Source: Pigoraptor chileana
Lineage: Eukaryota; Opisthokonta; Filasterea
DNA: 62,347 bases
Reading direction: 5' to 3'
Assembly (NCBI GenBank): GCA_943704495.1
Contig: CALSCR010002588.1
Location: 7,158-69,504, forward strand
Position numbers and translations under genes: made by a program. This document shows positions 24,501 through 35,500 of this stretch, piece by piece (the stretch's first letter is position 1; the number at the start of each line of letters is the position of its first letter). The notes beneath the pieces are model-generated. The model was not told where the DNA came from. It saw only the letters and a list, made by a program, of their open reading frames with translations, and did no database searches.

Positions 24501-25479
24501 ACCGTCCGCCGACATTCTGGGCCGCATTAGCGCAGCAAGTGACGCACTGTTTGCGTCAGCGCCTGCACTCGGTCACGTGGACGTTGTCGCCGATAGCCGC
24601 GCGGAGAAGAGTCGCCAGGAAGCGGAGAGGGTCGAGGCATACCGACGCGCGCTGTCAACGGCAAGTGGGGAGGTGAATCCTGTGGACCCTTTGTCCGGAC
24701 TGCGGCTGACTGGGAAAGTCGTCGTCGGAGGTGATGGCGCGCCCCTCGATGCGACCTTGCACAAGGTGGATGTGCGGATGGGTTACCACGGACAGAACGA
24801 CTTTTACCGCATGCAGGTGATCCACGTGACCACCCAGGACCTCTTCATTCTGTGGACGCGGTGGGGCCGCGTGGGTGAGACGGGCATGCACCAGCGCACC
24901 CCATTTGGAACTGCCCAAGAGGCCGAAATCGAATTTGGAAAGGTATTTCGCTCTAAAACAGGCAATACGTGGCAGTCTCGCGACACCAGTGATCCCAAAG
25001 ATGGAAAGTACGCGCGCGTTGCTACGTCGGATATGACCGACGCTGGCGCCCAAGCAGCCAAAAATGATGGACCGCTGAACAAATTTCCCAAAAAAGCAAT
25101 TGCTCTCCCGACGTCGCTTGATGCGCGGGTCGTCAAACTGTTGCGCATTGTGAGCAATCGCAAGGCCATTGTGAACGCGACGCACAACGAGCGCGCGTTT
25201 GTGCTGGGAAAAGTGACGGACGAGAACATCACCGATGCCTTTGGTGTTCTGAAAGAGATCTCCGTCGTGGTCGACCAGTGCGCCGCCGCCGACGCCGCGC
25301 TGGACCTTGCGAGCATTACTGCATGCAGGGAGAAGATGGTGCAGTTGGGCCAGCGCTTCTATTCGATAATCCGCCACAATGCGTGGGAGTTGGGCTCGGC
25401 ATGGACTCGAGCACGTGTTGCAGAGAAGGCGGCGATGCTCATTCGCATGAGGTGCGCGAGTGTGTGTGTGTGTGTGTGT

Positions 25480-25525
<46 letters not shown>

Positions 25526-27023
25526 ACTTGCACCTTTTTGTTGCACACGTGTGTGCGTGTGTCCTATTAATGGTGTATGTCCAAGCTCTGTCACTGTGCA
25601 CTTTATATCGTGAGTTTAGTCGGCAAGTGTTGGGATTTTATTCCTTGTTCTGTACGTCTGACACAAATCGCCCATATCTCACGTCTCCCGTGCAATTGTG
25701 CGCATTCTCCGTGACACACACACACAAACACAAACACAAACACACACACACACACACACATAACACGCACACACACGAACACTCTGCAGTGATCTCCAAG
25801 CGGGCATGAAGATACACCTTGGTGCCGAATATCGCTCGTCGGACACCAATCCCTACGAATACTGCTACCGGGCCCTCGGCTGTGACATTGTCCCCCTCAA
25901 CAGCGGTCCCGAGCGCGATCTCGTGGAGCGGTAAGCCTTCTGCCATGCGCGAGCATTTTTGCTGTGAAAGATCAATCTGCGCATGTGAAGTCGTACAGGA
26001 GTGTGCACATCTACTGCCAGAACAACACTTTTGTCGAAAGGCGTGCCAACACAAACCTGACACACACACCAACACGCACATGCTCTCGCCCCGCGCAACC
26101 TTCAACAATTCTGTCAACAAAAACACACAAAACAAAACGCGCAGGTACTTTGCGCTATCTGCTGGCGACAGTCCGTCGGTGGAAATAGCGGATGTGTTCG
26201 CCGTGCGCCGCAGGGGCGAAGCAGATCGCTTTGCACCGCATGCCACCGAGCCCAATCAGATGCTCTTGTGGCACGGCTCGCCCGTAAGCAACTATCTCGG
26301 CCTTCTCTCCGAGGGACTGTGCATCGCACCGCCCAATGTGCCCATCTCCGGCGCCATGTTTGGATCGGTGAGCTGAGGCCGCACACTTTCTGGTCGTAGC
26401 TGTAATTGATGTTGCTGTTGCTCTCGTTGTTGTTGTTGTTGTTGTTGTTGTTGCTGCTGCTGCTACTGTCATTTTGCTACTGGCGGTGGTGGCATTCATG
26501 TTCATGGGATAACCAATGATGCTCTCTCTTCTTCTTTTTTCCTCCTCTTTTTTCCCTTCTTCTTTTTTTTCCCTTCTACTCTTTCCCTTTCCAACTCTCC
26601 CAGGGTATATACTTTGCTGATGCGTTTGCAAAGAGCGCCGGGTACATGCGGATGGGCAACGGTGGCAACCAGGAGACATCCAACCATGGCGTCGCACTTT
26701 TATGCCGCGTTGCTCTTGGCGACTACATCGAGGCAGCGTCCGTGGACACGAACATTGCTCCGGTTGCGATGGACCGCCCGTCGACAAAGGGCGTGGGCGA
26801 CATGCAGCCCCATCCTCGCAACGCCGTCGTTACTGTGGTGGACGGCACGACAGTTCCACTCGGTCCGGTCGTCAAGGTGGACCGAGCTGCGAGCGTGCCG
26901 CGGTGGGGAAACTACGCCCTCAACTACAACGAATTTGTGGTTTACGATCAGAATCGCGTCAACATCCGGTATGCTGTCCTCTTTCGCTCCAAAAACTACA
27001 AGCCGAAGAAGAAGGCCCAATGA
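18532..27023 (+). CDS. Ankyrin-repeat / WGR poly(ADP-ribose) polymerase (PME-5-like)
   Basis: Predicted 2,374-residue PARP. Exons: 18532-19884, 20098-20298, 20500-20696, 20862-25451, 25790-25930, 26145-26367 and 26604-27023. Order: basic Lys/Arg-rich N-terminus (about 1-260, likely nuclear), a RVRKVNVARGGKEGNTAL segment shared with nematode PME-5, many ankyrin repeats (about 480-1830; e.g. GKNACHYAAHYGHAATL, RTALHWAAKNGHSD), an acidic insert (about 1030-1160), a WGR domain (about 1855-1965; LFILWTRWGRVGETG), a helical regulatory domain, then the catalytic domain. The H-Y-E triad is intact: His about 2204 (LLWHGSP), Tyr about 2238 (SGIYFADAF), Glu about 2345 (YNEFVVYD), so chain elongation is plausible. 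WGR domains sense DNA ends and ankyrins bind partners; a DNA-damage role is inferred. Intron 4 has facing (GT)n and (CA)n tracts. Confidence 0.95.
25458..25522 (+). repeat. (GT)n microsatellite next to the donor of PARP intron 4
   Basis: An almost pure GT run of about 60 nt starts a few bases after the GTGCGC donor at 25452. Confidence 0.95.
25711..25773 (+). repeat. (CA)n microsatellite near the acceptor of PARP intron 4
   Basis: A CA run of about 60 nt with three AAACAC interruptions ends about 16 nt before the acceptor CAG at 25787-25789. It is complementary to the GT run at the other end of the same intron. Confidence 0.95.
26407..26590 (+). repeat. (TTG)n/(CTG)n and polypyrimidine tract in PARP intron 6
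   Basis: A TGT/TGC triplet run at about 26427-26466 is followed by a long CT-rich tract at about 26522-26590 that leads into the acceptor CAG at 26601-26603. Confidence 0.85.
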
Positions 27024-27851
27024 ATCGAGTGCTCACTGACGGACGGCAGGCCGCGCAGCCACTGATTTGCTAGCTGACTCAAATAAACAATAGTTGGCTC
27101 GGTTTAGTAGTCGCTATGAATGTTTGCAGATCGCAGTCCTATAATGCGAACACTCGGGCAACAAAACAAAGTAAGAGCACGTGTGTGTTGTCGTGGCGCG
27201 CAGCCGTCAGGTGATGGGGTGTTTTTGACCCGGAGAAGGCGCACCCACTCGTGTCGTAGTGGATGTGCATTTAAAATCAAAGGCAAGCCTACAGTACATG
27301 GCCCGTCTCAGCATTCGCCTACACAAACATCGGAAGTATTGGCGGCGTTGCGAGCAGATTCTTGTCGCACGGGAAGCAAGGAGTGCAGGTTAGAGCAATC
27401 GTCCTTCGATCACCGACAAAGATTTGCAAAGACAAATAACCAGTCCGGTTGCAAGTTTTTCAGCTGATTATGCCCCGCTTCGTTTCCGAAAAAGACAATT
27501 CAAGTAAGAAATGTATTTGTTTTCGTTCCAGAGTTGAAAATTCCCAAGGGACTAAGCTTAAATATAAACATGTCACCCTTACGATCGTATTCCGCATCGT
27601 AAATTTCCTGGCGAAAAATTCACACTCAGAATCGGTTGAACAGTTTTTGAATCAAAACCGACAACAAAAAAATAGGAAAGGCCGTGGTGCACCCGTCGCG
27701 ATGGCACCTTAACTGCCGGGCAATTCAGCGGTAGACGTCAGACCTATTTAACAACTTTACTGATTGGGGTTTGATCAAGATGCGCCGGCAAGGGACTCAG
27801 CTCCCAACAGCAGTGATGCGAGACACAAACAACGAGTAAACGAGTCCGACT
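27024..27851. other. Intergenic region, PARP to bicupin
   Basis: No convincing exon is present. The only longer open frame (about 27449-27712) has unbiased codons and no motif. A tRNA-like relic lies at 27714-27790. An AATAAA-like signal (AATAAACAAT) near 27081 may serve the PARP 3' end. Confidence 0.45.
27714..27790 (+). pseudogene. Degenerate tRNA-like sequence (tRNA-Lys-like relic)
   Basis: A 77-nt segment begins TGCCGG and ends CCGGCA, which pair as an acceptor-stem end. It contains TTCAGCGGTAGA (a perfect D-loop/A-box core), GTCAGAC...TTTAA...CTGA in the anticodon-arm position and GGGGTTTGATC in the B-box position. The T-stem does not pair and the anticodon arm is distorted, so a functional tRNA is unlikely. 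Resemblance to tRNA-Lys is from memory. Confidence 0.35.
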
Positions 27852-28822
27852 GTGTCGGTGGCGACCCTAATTCACGTGAGTGGCTTGTGGCAGTTCGGCG
27901 GGATGATTAAGGGAGGGCAAGAACTTGTTGCACGGTCCGAAGCTGACATCCCTGCGCCGGTGGCCACAGCGCCATTCTTACCGCCGGTTGTGCCGGTGTT
28001 GTCGGAAGACAAAGCGTTGCTGGTGAAAGCAGCGCTCGCGATCAGTCTCGGCGGGAATGGACAGCCTGCCAGACAGCTCGTCCACTGGTGCAAGGGCGCG
28101 CAGAAATTATCCGGATACACTATGGCTTCCTACAAAAAAAGCAGACTCCTCACGCGCCCCACACCCATGCAGATGGCGAAATCCTTGTCGTTTTACGTGG
28201 CCGCCTCATTGCCACGTCGGTGCTCCCTGAACATCAGCGTCCACTTTGGCAGCGCGTTGTGGCGAGGCATGTGTCCGCCGGCGAAATCGCATACCATGCG
28301 TCCAGCGGGCCATTTCACACGCACACAGGCGACGACGCAGAAGGGCCTACAATCTATGTTGCTGTAGGTTTTGCAGAGTCGGCAGCCAACACCAGCAGTC
28401 GATGCCCGGAGACATTACAGGCGTAATGGGCAGCGGATACGGCGGCGGGGTCAGATGTGCGACCGGCAGAGCCTGCGTCAATGCCTTACGTTCGGCGACC
28501 CAATGGATACGGCAGTGTTCGAATATACTCAGCCACCGTTGGATATGGCGGGCACACGGAGACAGAGAGAAGCGTCTTCGATTGCCTCGTTGTTATTGTC
28601 TCTGGAAATCTCCAACACGAAGGAGTTACGGTTGTTAGTCGCGCACCAACGGGGTATGTTCCACTAGGGCAGCCGGCGAATCTTTATGAAGGCGATGCGC
28701 TTTACATTCCAACTGGACAGGCTCGTCTCCTGCGCAATGTGGGCTTGAAGGAGGCGCGCTACGTTGTTATGGAGATTACCAGGGAGCCATGTATGGCTGA
28801 ATCGGCACAATACAAAAAATAA
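27852..28822 (+). pseudogene. Bacterial-type bicupin gene, intronless and disrupted
   Basis: Two cupin halves can be read. The first, about 28110-28375, has IHYGFLQ...PHAPHTHADGEILVVLRGRL, with the His-rich cupin-1 motif. The second, about 28520-28790, has VRIYSATVGYGGH, FDCLVVIVSGNL and EGDALYIPTGQARLLRNVG, ending at TAA about 28820. This layout matches bacterial two-cupin proteins with HAPHxHxxEE(I/L)LVVLxG motifs; substrate unknown. The likely N-terminus (about 27900-28110; LVKAALAISLGGNGQPARQL) reads in a different frame from the first cupin, and one in-frame TAA interrupts the main frame near 28424. No convincing intron removes either. Either the gene is decaying, or two sequence errors or unrecognised introns are present. 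It is the only sizeable intronless locus in this half of the window, so horizontal origin is possible. Confidence 0.5.
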
Positions 28823-29519
28823 ACTCATTATGCAGAGCTGGCCAAGCAGTAAATGACGGCCCACTGCGGAAGTTCAGCCCGTCTCAATTTCACGATGGCG
28901 TCATTTAAAGTTTTCCGAAATTCCAATTATTCCGATCGGAAAGGGTTTTTACACGCAGAGTCAATCCCAAATTATCCTGTCGTTGCCAGGAGCAACACTG
29001 GCGATCACCAAGCCGCCGCTGTCACTCTGGAGAGAGAGAGGGATGTGGATGTGAGGATGCATACGAACATTCACACACTTCTGTAAAGCTGTCATAGCTG
29101 CCTTATCGCTTAAAAAAACATAAGCGTCGCAACTATTGTTATAGGGAACTTTTTCTAGATTGATACGGATTTATTTACCGATTTTGTCGGTTGCAGGGAA
29201 TCGCGGACAGCCGAACGTATTTAAACCACCCGACTCAATTGTCGCTGTGGCGTGGTTGATCGCCCAGCTCCTCAGTCCTAACCGTTGAGGGCTGCCCCTC
29301 GTGGCGTGACAGGGAGGAAAATGTCGCTTGTTCAGCATGGTCGGCGGGCGGGCGTTGTGTCCAAGAGGGGAAAGAGTGAGTGTGTTTGTGTGCGCACTGC
29401 GAAAAATTATGCACTCGGTGTCAAGCTGTGAGTGCAAATGTAGCGTATGCTCATGCGCCTTTGTGCATGACATACATTGAATTATCGCAGAGACATTTGC
29501 TCAACCTTATTGCAACGAA
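28823..29519. other. Intergenic region, bicupin to CFAP210
   Basis: About 700 bp without a recognisable gene. It presumably contains the CFAP210 promoter. GA-rich and AT-rich patches are present but no specific motif can be supported. Confidence 0.45.
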
Positions 29520-31688
29520 ATGACGGCGGAAGTTGAGCACATTGCGACATATGTGCTGCATACGGATCCCACACAAGTTGCTGTCCTCGACGAAAACGAC
29601 ATTCGTCGAATTCAGGATGAGCTGAATAACTATAGCGCCGAGACAAAGAAGATGCTCGCCGACAAAGCGGAGGTAAGGATCATCTCACACTTATGCCCTG
29701 CACGCACAGAGAAACGCGAGTCACGACTGAGCAGTGAGGTGCAGTTGTTAATGTGCCCGTGTTTTCCTCTGTAAATACCTTGAACCTTGGATACAACAGC
29801 GCGAGAGATTGCGTAACATGTCGAAGGAGCGGGCGAAGAACTGGGAGAACACAATTGAAGGGCAGCGCCTGAAGAAGTTGCATGCACGCGAGGAACGCCA
29901 TGCACGAGAGGAGGTATGTTGTGGCGTCGCTCTGTGTGTGTTTGTGATTCAGCATTTTCAGTGGAAGAAGCGAATGTCTTTTAGTGGGCGACACAGCTGT
30001 GACGACAACCACTGTGCACCCCCGCTGTGAAACCGGTTTTGGCGATTGCGTTATTCATTCCTATTTACCGACATGTATTGGCGTCTGTTGTTTGCAGGCT
30101 GAGCGCATGAAGCTTGATATTGAGGAGGCGCGGCTTCAATCGGAGAAGCGCAAGGATGCCATTGAGCGTGCCAAACGCCTCCAGTACAGCCAGGTCGATC
30201 GCGTGCGGCAGCTCCATTCTGGTCTTGTGCTGAGCGAGGTGTTGGCGGAGCGAGATGCACAGCTCGAACAGCAGCGTCTGCGTGCAGAGAGAGAGAAGCG
30301 TCGCACCTTGGAAGAGCGCGCGCAGATTGATGCACTGACGGAGAACGAGCTCTTGAAGGAGGAGACAAATCTCGTACGTCGGCGTGATCGCAACATGACC
30401 GTTGCGGACTTCCTCAAGTCGCAGATTAAGGAGCACACAGAGGTGGATCATCAGCACAAGACGCAGGCGCAGCTGGAGGCCGAGAAGGTGCTGCGTGATG
30501 TGGAAGAACACAAGGCCGAACAGGCGCGGTTGCTTGCGCAGCGTCGGCAGAAGGCGATCGAGCTTCACGAGGATGGCCTCCGCATGAAACAACTTAAGCT
30601 GGTGGGTGTCGGTGTTGCGATTGCGTGGTGCTGGTGCGTAACTAGTTGATGTGCTGCCTGCTGAAATATTATTGTGTAGGGTTGACGGAAGATCCCATGA
30701 ACCGTGCGTATATTTATGAACTGCTGCTGAGCTGTATTGTTATTTGTTGTTATTGTTGCTCTTGTTGTTGTGTGACCCGAGCGCAGAAGGAAGAAGAGGC
30801 ATTGGTAAAGGTGGCTGAGGCCGAGGCATTGAAGCTCAAGGAGTACCATGCCGGGAAGGAGAAGCTTGTCAAGATCCGCAAGACACGCGATTCGGAAAGA
30901 GACAGGTTGGTTATCAGGATCAATTGCTGTTGCTGCTGCTGCTGCTATTGTTGCTATGTAGCGCCGCGTCATGATGCCGAACAGGCAGTCGCGCATTGCG
31001 AACAACCAGACAAATCACGCAACTGGTTAACACGCACACACATACGCACACACACACACACCGCAGGGCCCGCCAAGCATTCAAGCAGCGTATCTTGGAC
31101 CACCAGATGGCGCTGATGAACACGCGCAAGGCAGAGGAGGACGCCCGCCTTGAATCGAATGCTGCTGCGGCGGAAGTGCGTCGTATGGCACGTGAGCAGG
31201 CGGAGGCGGAGAAGAGGCAGCGCGACATTGAGGCCATTTCGGAGCATATGCGGCAGACGGTGCGTGGTGTTGTGTACTTGTTGTTGTTGTTATTATTGTC
31301 ATTATTATTACTTTTCTTTGTATTGCTGTTGTTTGTTTGTTGCTGCGTCACACTTATTTGCTGTGTCGGGCGTAATCTCATATTGAATTATTATACCTCT
31401 GTCGGTGTGTACTGTGCGTTTTGCGTTGGCCTGATTGCCCATCCACAGGTGCGCGAGCACGAGGATGCTCGCCAGCGGCAGATTGAGATGGACAAGGTGA
31501 CGCTCGCTGAGATGCGCAAGGAGGGCGACGAGGCGCGCAAGGACGAGGCCGAGCGCCGCCGCCGCAACCTTCTCACTGGTCGTGAACTCCAGAAGCACTA
31601 TGAGGGACAGATGGTTCGTTTTTTTATTTTATTTATGGGCTGTCGGAGAAAGAGAGCGAGAGAGCGAGAGAGAGCGAAAGAGAGAGAG

Positions 31689-31723
<35 letters not shown>

Positions 31724-32061
31724 TTGGGTGTATGCGCTGCACCAGTGGGATGAAAAACCTCACAATGTGTCTTTGTTATGTGCATTGTGCGCGTCTGTGT
31801 GTGCAGGACTTCCGCAACGAGACGCTCACAAAGGAGCAGCAGGAGAGGCTCGACTTTGACCGTTTTGTAGCCGACAAGATGAAGGAAGAAGAGGCGCAGT
31901 TCCAGTCGTACGCGCGCGAGGTCATCAACGAGTGGGAGGACGCCGGACGCAATACGATTCCCATGCGAAAGGCCGCAGAGACAAAGCAGATACCCCAACG
32001 GCACAACGCATCAATCGACACGCGGAGGCGACTTGGCTTCATTCAGACCGCACACAACTGA
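29520..32061 (+). CDS. CFAP210: Axonemal coiled-coil protein CFAP210 (CCDC173-like)
   Basis: Predicted 500-residue, almost entirely charged, alpha-helical coiled-coil protein. Exons: 29520-29672, 29800-29913, 30098-30601, 30787-30905, 31067-31259, 31449-31613 and 31807-32061; all junctions keep frame. Segments resembling vertebrate CFAP210/CCDC173 include ERLRNMSKERAKNWENTIEG, RKDAIERAKRLQYSQVDRVR, SGLVLSEVLAERDAQLE and KEQQERLDFDRFVADKM. CFAP210 is a microtubule inner protein of 9+2 axonemes, so this gene implies a motile flagellum at some life stage. Related trichohyalin/plectin-homology family members (CFAP45, CFAP53) are alternatives. Introns are short and carry (CA)n, (GA)n, (GT)n and (TTG)n tracts. 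The gene converges with the arrestin fusion. Confidence 0.78.
31628..31725 (+). repeat. (GA)n-(GT)n compound microsatellite in CFAP210 intron 6
   Basis: GAGAGCGA/GAGAGA runs are followed by an uninterrupted GT run. Confidence 0.9.
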
Positions 32062-32593
32062 TCTCACGTTGACATCATTTCATTGATTGTTGTGGAATGC
32101 GCCAAATAGTCGTTGCCTTGCGTATGCCGTGCGTGTTGTATCTGTGTGTCTGTTGTGTGGTGGCATGTCCTGTAATTATGTCCCGTGCCCCTGTGCCAGT
32201 GCTGTATTTGCGTGTGCTTTTTTGGCCTATTTTCTGCGTCCTTTCATGCCAGTTGCATGAAAACAAACTGCTGCGATTGTCTCTGCATTCACTCCAATCC
32301 AATCAATGTGCGGAGAAATGCCATTTCTGAACTTCGCCCTGTTTTAACAAATTAAACACAAATACCAACGGGGGACAATGAATGATTGACTGCCAGGCAC
32401 CTTCACTCGCTCACTCCAATTCAGCCCACACACAATTTCGCGCAACGCAATGGTTGGTTTATTCCACAATAAAAAGAGGGGCAGTCGCCACAAGACGTCC
32501 TCTGAGAAACGAACTTTCGCACAAGCACGCATCCGTTGCCAACCCTCATACAGACCAAAAAAACGCACAAAAGCAACGCGACCGTTGAGGGCT
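32062..32593. other. Convergent 3' region, CFAP210 / arrestin fusion
   Basis: A 532-bp gap between facing stop codons; no exon or RNA gene seen. Confidence 0.5.
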
Positions 32594-35500
32594 CTAGTAC
32601 TCCCACGCGGATCCACGGCGCGCGGCAAACTTCTTGCGCTGAGTGTTGTTGACCTCCTCCTCGAGCTTCATTGCGGTGAGCTCACGCTCAAGCTCCGGTG
32701 CCGATACAGCGGCGCCGGGTGTTGCCTTCTCCTGCGCACGGATGCGGACGGCCGCATCGACCGACGACGCGAGATTGTCGGCAGCCTGCTGTACAGAGCG
32801 CGATGCAACCTCCACGTCGTGCTGAGAGTCAGAGTTCACCGACTCTTGCACTTGCGAGGCGTTGACCTGCGTGCGGCAGCAACAATGGACGACATGGTAG
32901 AGACAATAAGAAAATTGTCACAAAAACAAAACAATATATAAATAATAATAATAGGGTATTGCGGATGAAATCAACGAAAGAGGACAACTAAAGCACACGA
33001 CCAACAATCCAACAATGCCCCAACGGGAAACAGGCACGCACCAGGTCGGCGGCGGACGATGCAACATCCTGTGCGGCCTGCACGAGGGCAGACACCTCCT
33101 CCTCGCCGTTGCTGACATTGTCGGCAGTGAGCACGAGCGTGGCGATGGTTGAGCTGAGGTCCATGGAGCTCTTAGCGAGGCCCTCGGCCCACGACTTGTC
33201 CTTGCGCAGATGCTCCGTGTTGGCGGCATGGAAGGCCTGTCCTAGCAGACCAAGCTCGTTCACGCGGCGGCGTGCGTGACCAATGAGGTTGGAGACAGAG
33301 TTGACAATCGGCAGCATTGTGTCGAGAACGGTTGTCTGGCCGGGAAGGATAGGCTGGTTGACAATGATCGAGCGGCGGCGGGGCTTGTTGCGCGAATCAA
33401 TGAGGCCCTTGCGAACAAGGTCCACCTTCTTCTTAGCGTTGGCCAGCTTGGCGTCGGCCTCGGCATACTGCTTCGAAAGCTCTGCGCATTGTACATGCGT
33501 GCGTGCGTATGCATGCGGTTCAAAAAGAGGGACGAGAAAAGAGGCAAGTGCGGGGTGGTCGGCAAAAGAAGAAAGATACAGACAGCAAAACAGAAGAAAA
33601 CATAAGCCAACACTCGCACGACCGCTCTGATCTATGCACAGATCATACAATGCACGCAATAGTACACAAACACACGGGGCACGAACACTTACCATTGGAG
33701 CCCTCGCTGACGGGAGGAAGCGACGGAACAGCGCCGCCTTGGCGGATCTGGATAAACTCCTCGAAAGAGTCGCGGCGGGCGGGCTGCGACTTGATGCGCT
33801 GGAGTGCCTCCGGGACAGCGGTGGCAGGCCTAGTGAAATAAAACACATACACAGAGACCAGGCGTTCGTCAGCACCACGAATGACCAGAAGGGTACACGC
33901 ACACAGACGGAGTGAATGGGGCATGACACAGATGCAGGTACAAAAACCAGGCACACACGTAGATAGAATGGGACACTCACTTGGCGGCGGGGGATGCGGC
34001 CGTTTGCTTGAGGTGGTGCGTGATTCCCAGAATGGCGCGCATCGACTCGACGACGGCCGATCCGCTGACCTCCAAGTGCTGGCGGTTTTCCGCAGAAGGC
34101 TCGATGATGGTCGCCTTGGCAACGTTGAGGAGGTTGATGCTCGTCTGTGCGACGGCCTTGAGCAGGGAAATGAGCTGTGTTGAAACGAGTGGTGAGTTGT
34201 TGTGTGGGTGGGGTGGACGGTTGGCAAAACGGTTTGTGTGCGGTCAGTATGTTGGCATGGATTACATGGCACGCGACGTGATTGTGGCAAGCATATGCTG
34301 CCAACAACAATCAATTGTGAAAAACAGGCGACAAATGTGGAAACAGAAGGATGTCTGAACACAACACACGACAACACAAAACAGCGAGTTAAGAGACTTC
34401 AGAGAAAGGGACTTCGCCCCATTAATAATATTCATGCACACACCTGCTTGCGCTGGTCCACATCCGGGAGGGCAATGATGACATTCTGGCCGCATCCAAT
34501 GACCTTGGGGATGGCAGCCTCGTAGCTACGGGCGGCCTGGGCGAGCTGCGCATGTCATGTGTGGAATAAAAATTGGGTGAATGGAGGCAGGATAGAGCAT
34601 TGAGACAGGAACAAGGATAGACAATACACAGTGGAGAACGGCCCGATTGGGGACAACAACAGTAACGAAGGGAACTATATGCATATGTATGTGCGTGTAT
34701 GTATGTATGCATAGCATACTTCACATCGCAGCTGCCTAGTGCGCGCCGCCATACCATACCTGGCTCATTGCGGTGGGTCCGAGTGCAGCCTGGCCGACAG
34801 CCTTGAACGCCTCCGACAGGGCCTGTGCGTGGTAGTGGAGGGCATCCACCGCCGCGGCAAGGTCGCCCTTGGTGGGGATCTTGAAGGTCGAATCGAGGTG
34901 CGACGTGCACGTGGCAATCGTGTCACATGCGTACACGCACTCGCGTGGTCCGGGGAGGGCGTTGATCAGCGCGGGGAATGCCTGCGACAGGTACTCGCCG
35001 AGGGACGAGAGCTCAGACCGACGCTCGTTGAGGGGCGCCGACATCTGCGCCTTGGCAGACTCGAGCATGAGCGCGCCCTTTGCGAGAATGTCGTGCACCG
35101 AAATAAACATGTCCTGCTGTGCCGTGTCGTCCGTCACCGACTTTGCAATCGCCACTGCAGTGTCGGCGAGCGAGCGGAGGGCGCTGGCAGAGGCAATGGC
35201 GCTGCCAATGACAACCACCGCGGTCGACGCATCGCCCGGACGCAGCTGGCTCGCGTCCGCAAGGAGGCGTCCGATGGTGCTTCCCGCCTGCTTGGTCCCG
35301 AGCACAAAGCGGGGGACGTCCGCACCCACGCCTTCAGAGCTGCTCGTGGGGAACATTTCAAGTTGTCCGTTGGCGGCAAGCGACTGCGCGCGGAGGAGCT
35401 CGCGGTCCGTGGCGCGCACCATTGCAATGGCAGCATCAATGCCGTTGGCCTCGCCAGTGGGCATGCCGCCCGCCATCCCGGGTCCGGGAATCAGCGCGGG

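Noticed and set aside
25452-25773. The PARP frame that stays open through intron 4
   Set aside because: Read-through would insert microsatellite-encoded Val/Cys runs into the regulatory domain, while a clean GTGCGC donor and CAG acceptor restore the conserved sequence.
27449-27712. An 87-residue plus-strand frame upstream of the bicupin
   Set aside because: No motif, no splice partners, unbiased composition and no plausible relation to the flanking genes.
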